Of a DNA stretch of 64,000 nucleotides, positions 60,871 to 64,000 are shown one piece after another; position 1 is the stretch's first letter, and every line of letters begins with the position of its first letter. The notes beneath the pieces were generated by a model that was not told the DNA's origin, did not search any database, and saw only the letters and a program-made list of their open reading frames with translations. This DNA is from Bacteroidota bacterium (GTDB taxonomy: Bacteria; Bacteroidota; Bacteroidia; Bacteroidales; JACABE01), in NCBI GenBank assembly GCA_026391675.1, contig JAPLDQ010000003.1:62001-126000 (forward strand), given 5' to 3'. The position numbers and the translations under genes were made by a program.

Positions 60871-62178
60871 TTATAAACCAAATGCTTTTTGTATCGGTTT
60901 TACATAGTCTAAGTTTTCCCAGGCAAAGAATTCCACTTCTTTAAAATATTTTTCTTTACCTCCAACTTTTTTGGTTTTGGTATCCTTATTTTTGTAATAC
61001 ACTTCAACTTCTTTCTTTACATAATCCCGGCCAAAATGGCCATAACTGGCTGTAGCAAGGAAGATAGGATTTTTCAGTCCGAAACGTTTAACAATCGCAT
61101 AAGGACGCATATCAAAAATTCCGTTTATCTTTTCGGCAATCTGGCCGTCGGTTAATTTTTTACCGGCTTTGTCTTTTACTTTGGCAGTGCCATAAGTATT
61201 AACATACAAACCTACCGGTTGAGCAACGCCAATAGCATAAGCAACCTGAACCAATACTTCGTCGGCAACACCAGCTGCAACAAGGTTTTTGGCAATATGA
61301 CGGGTTGCATAGGCTGCAGAACGGTCAACTTTTGAAGAATCCTTACCTGAAAAAGCGCCACCACCGTGAGCACCTTTACCACCATAAGTATCAACAATAA
61401 TCTTGCGTCCGGTTAAGCCGGTATCGCCATGAGGTCCGCCGATTACAAATTTACCTGTAGGGTTTACATGCAATTTAAATTTGCCTTTCAACATTTTTTT
61501 AACACTTTCGGGTAAAGTATTCACTTTAGAAACCCGAGGAATCAATATCTCCAGCACATCTTTTTTAATAGTTTCGAGCATTTTCTTTTCGGTATCGAAA
61601 TCATCATGCTGAGTTGAAATAACTATGGTATCGATACTTTTGGCTTTACCATTATCGTCATAGGCTATAGTAACCTGAGATTTGGCATCAGGACGGAGGT
61701 ATTTCATTTTTTTGCCTTCGCGGCGGATTTCGGCCAGTTCCTGTAACAATACATGTGCTAACTCAATCGGCATAGGCATATAGTTGTCCATTTCCTTGCA
61801 GGCATAGCCAAACATCATACCCTGATCGCCGGCACCCTGATCTTCTTCTTTTTTACGTTCAACACCCTGATTGATATCACTGGATTGTTCGTGTATGGTT
61901 GAGATAACACCACAGGAATCAGCATCATAGCGATATTCAGCTTTGGTATAGCCGATTTTACGTATTGCTTCTCTGGCAATTCCCTGAATGTCAATATATT
62001 CTTTTGTTTTAACTTCACCGCTGCAAACGGTTAAACCGGTAGTTACCAAGGTTTCGCATGCTACCTTTGATTCCGGATCATGACGTAAAAATTCATCTAA
62101 TAATGCATCTGATATTTGATCAGCAACTTTGTCCGGATTACCTTCCGAAACAGATTCGGATGTAAATAAATATCCCAT
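60871..62178 (-). CDS. metK: S-adenosylmethionine synthetase with Asn at the catalytic His14 position
   Basis: A 435-residue MetK making SAM from ATP and methionine. Conserved blocks: [28 protein letters not shown], the [10 protein letters not shown] and [14 protein letters not shown] loops, GGGAFSGKD and KVDRSAAYA. In E. coli numbering the motif GHPDK has His14 contacting the triphosphate; here codon 14 is AAT (Asn), read GNPDK. It is a C-to-A change in the first base of a His codon. The start at 62178 yields MGYLFTSES, the usual N-terminus; a promoter at 62294-62323 and a structured leader lie upstream. All other catalytic residues appear intact. Extra length lies in the C-terminal 40 residues. 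Confidence 0.9.
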   Translation of the reverse strand: MGYLFTSESVSEGNPDKVADQISDALLDEFLRHDPESKVACETLVTTGLTVCSGEVKTKEYIDIQGIAREAIRKIGYTKAEYRYDADSCGVISTIHEQSSDINQGVERKKEEDQGAGDQGMMFGYACKEMDNYMPMPIELAHVLLQELAEIRREGKKMKYLRPDAKSQVTIAYDDNGKAKSIDTIVISTQHDDFDTEKKMLETIKKDVLEILIPRVSKVNTLPESVKKMLKGKFKLHVNPTGKFVIGGPHGDTGLTGRKIIVDTYGGKGAHGGGAFSGKDSSKVDRSAAYATRHIAKNLVAAGVADEVLVQVAYAIGVAQPVGLYVNTYGTAKVKDKAGKKLTDGQIAEKINGIFDMRPYAIVKRFGLKNPIFLATASYGHFGRDYVKKEVEVYYKNKDTKTKKVGGKEKYFKEVEFFAWENLDYVKPIQKAFGL

Positions 62179-62217
62179 TTTATATAATTTTAAATTTGTA
62201 ACTAATTGATAATTTGA

Positions 62218-62272
62218 GATTGCCGAAATTGGAAGGAAATGGTTTTTAGCATTTTTTCCAGTGGTTGCAATC
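62218..62272 (-). ncRNA. Possible structured leader of metK
   Basis: Within the 110-base leader on the minus strand, GATTGC (complement of 62267-62272) pairs with GCAATC (complement of 62218-62223), enclosing an inner GGAAA/TTTCC helix (62255-62259 with 62235-62239) whose loop reads TGCTAAAAACC. The layout, in front of metK, suggests an RNA switch or attenuator sensing SAM or methionine, but I could not match it to a named family. Confidence 0.35.
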
Positions 62273-62293
62273 ATACAAATCTTTCCACGTCTG

Positions 62294-62323
62294 CAAAAGT
62301 AGTAATATTTTATATAGTACAAA
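62294..62323 (-). promoter_or_regulatory. Promoter for metK
   Basis: Minus strand TTTG (62320-62323), 18 bases, TACTTTTG (62294-62301). Consensus in both parts with spacing one shorter than usual. The start of transcription near 62287 leaves a leader of about 110 bases before the metK ATG. Confidence 0.7.
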
Positions 62324-62385
62324 AATGATTGCAGTAATTTTTATTAATAATCTTGTTAAATAAACTGAAAATGAAACTAAATGAT

Positions 62386-63297
62386 TTAATTTTTAGTCAG
62401 TTGCTGGAACACTTTTTCCAGTTTAAGTTCTTCCTTATGAATGGTTAGTACTGTCAACTGATGACCCACAGCAAAATTGAATATATCCTGACGTAAGTCC
62501 TTTTGGGATGCACATTCAATTTCCCAGGTATTTTCCTTGACTTTTGTAACTTTTGTAACACCTTCTATAGCTTTAAGTAAGTCAACTTTTACGTCTTTAT
62601 CAAATTCAACAGTAACTATACTACGGTTAAAGGATTGTTTCGAAAGTAATTCTGTTGAATTATCAGCTACAATCACACCTTTATTGATAATGATTGCCCT
62701 TTTACAGATAGCTTCTACTTCCTGCATGATATGAGTTGAAAGCATAACTGTTTTCAATTTTCCGATATCAGTAATCAGTTTGCGTATTTCAACAATCTGG
62801 TTCGGATCCAGACCAGAGGTAGGTTCATCCAAGATAAGCACTTCAGGGTCATGTATCATAGCCTGAGCTAAACCCACACGTTGACGGAATCCTTTTGACA
62901 AACTACCAATTTTCTTTTTATATTCTGATGTTAATCCGGTAATTTCTATCATTAAATCAATACGCTGTTTTGTTAAATCACCCAGTTTATGAATACCTGC
63001 AATAAATTCAAGATATTCTTTTACGTACATATCAAGATAAAGCGGATTATTTTCAGGAAGGTAACCTATTTTTTTTCTTACTTCTATTGATTGTTCAACT
63101 ATATCAAATCCGTAAACACTCACTTCACCTGAAGTAGGTGGAATAAAGCAGGTAATAATTTTCATCAACGTTGATTTACCGGCACCATTTGGCCCCAATA
63201 AACCGACAACTTCGCCTGATTTTATTTCAAAACTAACATTATGCAAAGCTTTTTGCGCTCCATATAATTTTGTGATATTACTAACTTTAATTGACAT
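62386..63297 (-). CDS. gldA: ABC transporter ATP-binding protein GldA (gliding-motility type)
   Basis: A 303-residue ABC ATPase of the GldA family. Walker A GPNGAGKST (about residues 34-42), the signature LSKGFRQRVGLAQAM near residue 137, Walker B VLILDEPTSGLD and the His switch STHIMQEVEAI are present. The C-terminal 90 residues form the small domain typical of GldA. GldA with GldF and GldG forms a transporter required for gliding in Flavobacterium; GldF/GldG are not in the window. The neighbourhood with PorQ and a GldN-like protein fits a T9SS/gliding setting, though GldA alone does not prove motility. Confidence 0.8.
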   Translation of the reverse strand: MSIKVSNITKLYGAQKALHNVSFEIKSGEVVGLLGPNGAGKSTLMKIITCFIPPTSGEVSVYGFDIVEQSIEVRKKIGYLPENNPLYLDMYVKEYLEFIAGIHKLGDLTKQRIDLMIEITGLTSEYKKKIGSLSKGFRQRVGLAQAMIHDPEVLILDEPTSGLDPNQIVEIRKLITDIGKLKTVMLSTHIMQEVEAICKRAIIINKGVIVADNSTELLSKQSFNRSIVTVEFDKDVKVDLLKAIEGVTKVTKVKENTWEIECASQKDLRQDIFNFAVGHQLTVLTIHKEELKLEKVFQQLTKN

Positions 63298-63375
63298 AAT
63301 TCCTGATTTTTTGCTAAGCGAAATTACTTATAAATACATTATCTACAGGTAGTTTTAAGCTTTTTTATAAAAAAA

Positions 63376-63408
63376 ATAACAGTATGAAAATATTATTCAT
63401 ACTGTTAT
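63376..63408 (-). terminator. Terminator after rpmH
   Basis: ATAACAGTATGAA (63376-63388) pairs perfectly with TTCATACTGTTAT (63396-63408), 13 pairs with a 7-base loop; the minus strand then runs into a T-rich tract (A-run before 63376). It separates rpmH from gldA. Confidence 0.8.
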
Positions 63409-63455
63409 TATAAATATTATAGATTCAGCTATTAGAAAAGCCTGAATTAATTTCT

Positions 63456-63614
63456 TTATTTTTTATCAAAAGTTTCATCAGAAACTGTAAGCTTTTTTCT
63501 TCCTTTAGCTCTGCGTGCTGACAATACTCTACGACCGTTTGCAGTTGCCATTCTTTCTCTGAAACCGTGTTTGTTTTTTCTTTTTCTTACTGATGGTTGA
63601 AATGTTCTTTTCAT
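63456..63614 (-). CDS. rpmH: Ribosomal protein L34
   Basis: A 52-residue, highly basic 50S ribosomal protein starting [18 protein letters not shown], with [13 protein letters not shown] and [12 protein letters not shown], the complete L34 signature; the extra tail is [10 protein letters not shown]. In most bacteria rpmH lies next to dnaA or rnpA near the origin, but here it is about 60 kb away from dnaA on the window, with gldA beyond it. It is a single-gene unit with a perfect consensus promoter and its own terminator. It is shorter than the length cut-off used by simple gene searches, so it can be missed. Confidence 0.97.
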   Translation of the reverse strand: MKRTFQPSVRKRKNKHGFRERMATANGRRVLSARRAKGRKKLTVSDETFDKK

Positions 63615-63636
63615 TGCGCTTAATTTTAAAGGACTG

Positions 63637-63667
63637 CAAAAGTAGTATTTTTTTTTAAACTTACAAA
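63637..63667 (-). promoter_or_regulatory. Complete Bacteroidota promoter for rpmH
   Basis: Minus strand TTTG (63664-63667), exactly 19 bases, TACTTTTG (63637-63644): perfect consensus, 23 bases before the rpmH ATG, matching the high expression of ribosomal proteins. Confidence 0.85.
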
Positions 63668-63697
63668 ATATTTTATAAAAAAAACAGAAGAAAAAAA

Positions 63698-63851
63698 AGA
63701 GGCTGTCTCAAAAGTCTTTGTGAACCTATTAATTTTCTCTGTGTAACTTTGTGCAAATTATTAAATATTTATTACACAGAGAATTAATGAGAAGTCACAG
63801 AGTTATACAGAGGTTGAAATGCAAGTAAATTAAACTTTTGAGACAACCTCT
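63698..63851. mobile_element. Small inverted-repeat element (MITE-like) upstream of rpmH
   Basis: Outer arms of 18 bases (AGAGGCTGTCTCAAAAGT at 63698-63715 and its complement near 63834-63851, with one mismatch) surround about 120 bases. An inner inverted repeat pairs the ATTAATTTTCTCTGTGTAA area with TTACACAGAGAATTAAT, and CACAGAG-type words recur. No coding capacity. The terminal inverted repeats resemble ends of Bacteroidota insertion sequences, so it may be a nonautonomous derivative; a bidirectional terminator is the alternative. Confidence 0.5.
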
Positions 63852-63872
63852 TTTAAAGTATTTACTGAGATT

Positions 63873-64000
63873 TTATTTATTAATCAACATTTTCTTATTC
63901 AAACGTTTGCCTTTAAATTCTAATGTATAGTAATAAATTCCATCAGCTAATTTGTTTAGATCAATATTAACCTTATGTTTACCTGCCATTTCGGTTTCAG
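63873..64000 (-). CDS. T9SS-sorted secreted protein, C-terminal fragment
   Basis: Only the last 42 residues and stop of a leftward gene running off the right edge are present. They read as a type A T9SS sorting domain: HKVNIDLNKLADGIYYYTL followed by the basic end GKRLNKKMLINK. It is the third T9SS cargo seen in this window, with the M6 protease and the BNR protein. The catalytic part lies outside. Confidence 0.75.
   Translation of the reverse strand, partial: ETEMAGKHKVNIDLNKLADGIYYYTLEFKGKRLNKKMLINK

Noticed and set aside
62179-62322. N-terminal extension of MetK by 48 residues
   Set aside because: It covers the predicted promoter and leader, and MetK homologues begin MGYLFTSES-like; the upstream part has no similarity to MetK.
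63721-63812. Repeated CACAGAG words as a possible CRISPR array
   Set aside because: Repeats are short, inverted and irregular; they fit nested inverted repeats, not direct repeats with equal spacers, and no cas genes are present.

Overview
The window looks like a chromosomal segment of a low-GC, AT-rich member of the Bacteroidota. The reasons are: several secreted proteins with type IX secretion (T9SS) C-terminal sorting domains, the T9SS/gliding genes porQ and gldA, a GldN-like lipoprotein, Bacteroidota-type promoters (TTTG, about 19 bases, TAnnTTTG) in front of many genes, and families largely restricted to this phylum (DUF6515, GlmU-like sugar nucleotidyltransferase, PorQ). The presence of hydG, the maturase for the CO/CN ligands of [FeFe]-hydrogenase, suggests an anaerobic or facultatively fermentative organism. 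No tRNA, rRNA, prophage, CRISPR array or intact insertion sequence was recognised.

Layout. 1-2.2 kb: tail of a family-9 glycosyltransferase, a tRNA t6A synthesis gene (YrdC/Sua5 family), a CDGSH iron-sulfur protein and a thioesterase. 2.2-4.2 kb: a 470-base AT-rich gap and dnaA. 4.2-16.2 kb: housekeeping metabolism and envelope genes (phosphatase, threonine dehydratase, RsmI-like methylase, Cys/Met lyase, lpd, rfbC, lytic transglycosylase, M23 peptidase, two tandem GNAT-like paralogues, rocD). 16.3-24.1 kb: cell-surface genes, including a cytochrome c lipoprotein paired with an outer-membrane protein, a TonB-receptor-like barrel and a T9SS-secreted M6 protease. 24.2-31.5 kb: rpmE, a GlmU-like protein, lon, a YbaK-type deacylase and rlmD.

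31.9-42.7 kb is the most striking part: a seven-gene operon for a membrane complex built like a group-4 [NiFe]-hydrogenase or complex I module. It has two tandem HyfB-like pumps, HyfC, HyfE, HyfF, a fused NuoC-NuoD-like subunit and a ferredoxin-NuoB-like fusion. Every cysteine expected to hold the NiFe centre is absent, as are three of four ligands of the proximal [4Fe-4S] cluster, while exactly one ferredoxin-type cluster is kept. It is therefore an energy-converting-hydrogenase-related (Ehr-like) complex with unknown electron chemistry. hydG follows directly, behind its own promoter-like element.

42.7-50 kb holds a DUF1573 protein, an O-antigen ligase with TPRs, a cold-shock protein, an Old Yellow Enzyme and an Uup-type ABC-F protein. 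49.9-51.0 kb is a non-coding stretch with a duplicated about 235-base element carrying a long dyad and a C-rich loop, plus a decayed copy of the tail of the neighbouring dihydroorotate-dehydrogenase-like gene. 51.0-63.3 kb returns to envelope and T9SS biology: an ENPP phosphodiesterase, PepE, a BNR-repeat T9SS cargo, a lipoprotein made of two GldN-like modules, an M16 peptidase, an O-methyltransferase, PorQ, MetK (with Asn in place of the catalytic His14) and GldA. The right end carries rpmH, a small inverted-repeat element and the tail of another T9SS cargo gene.
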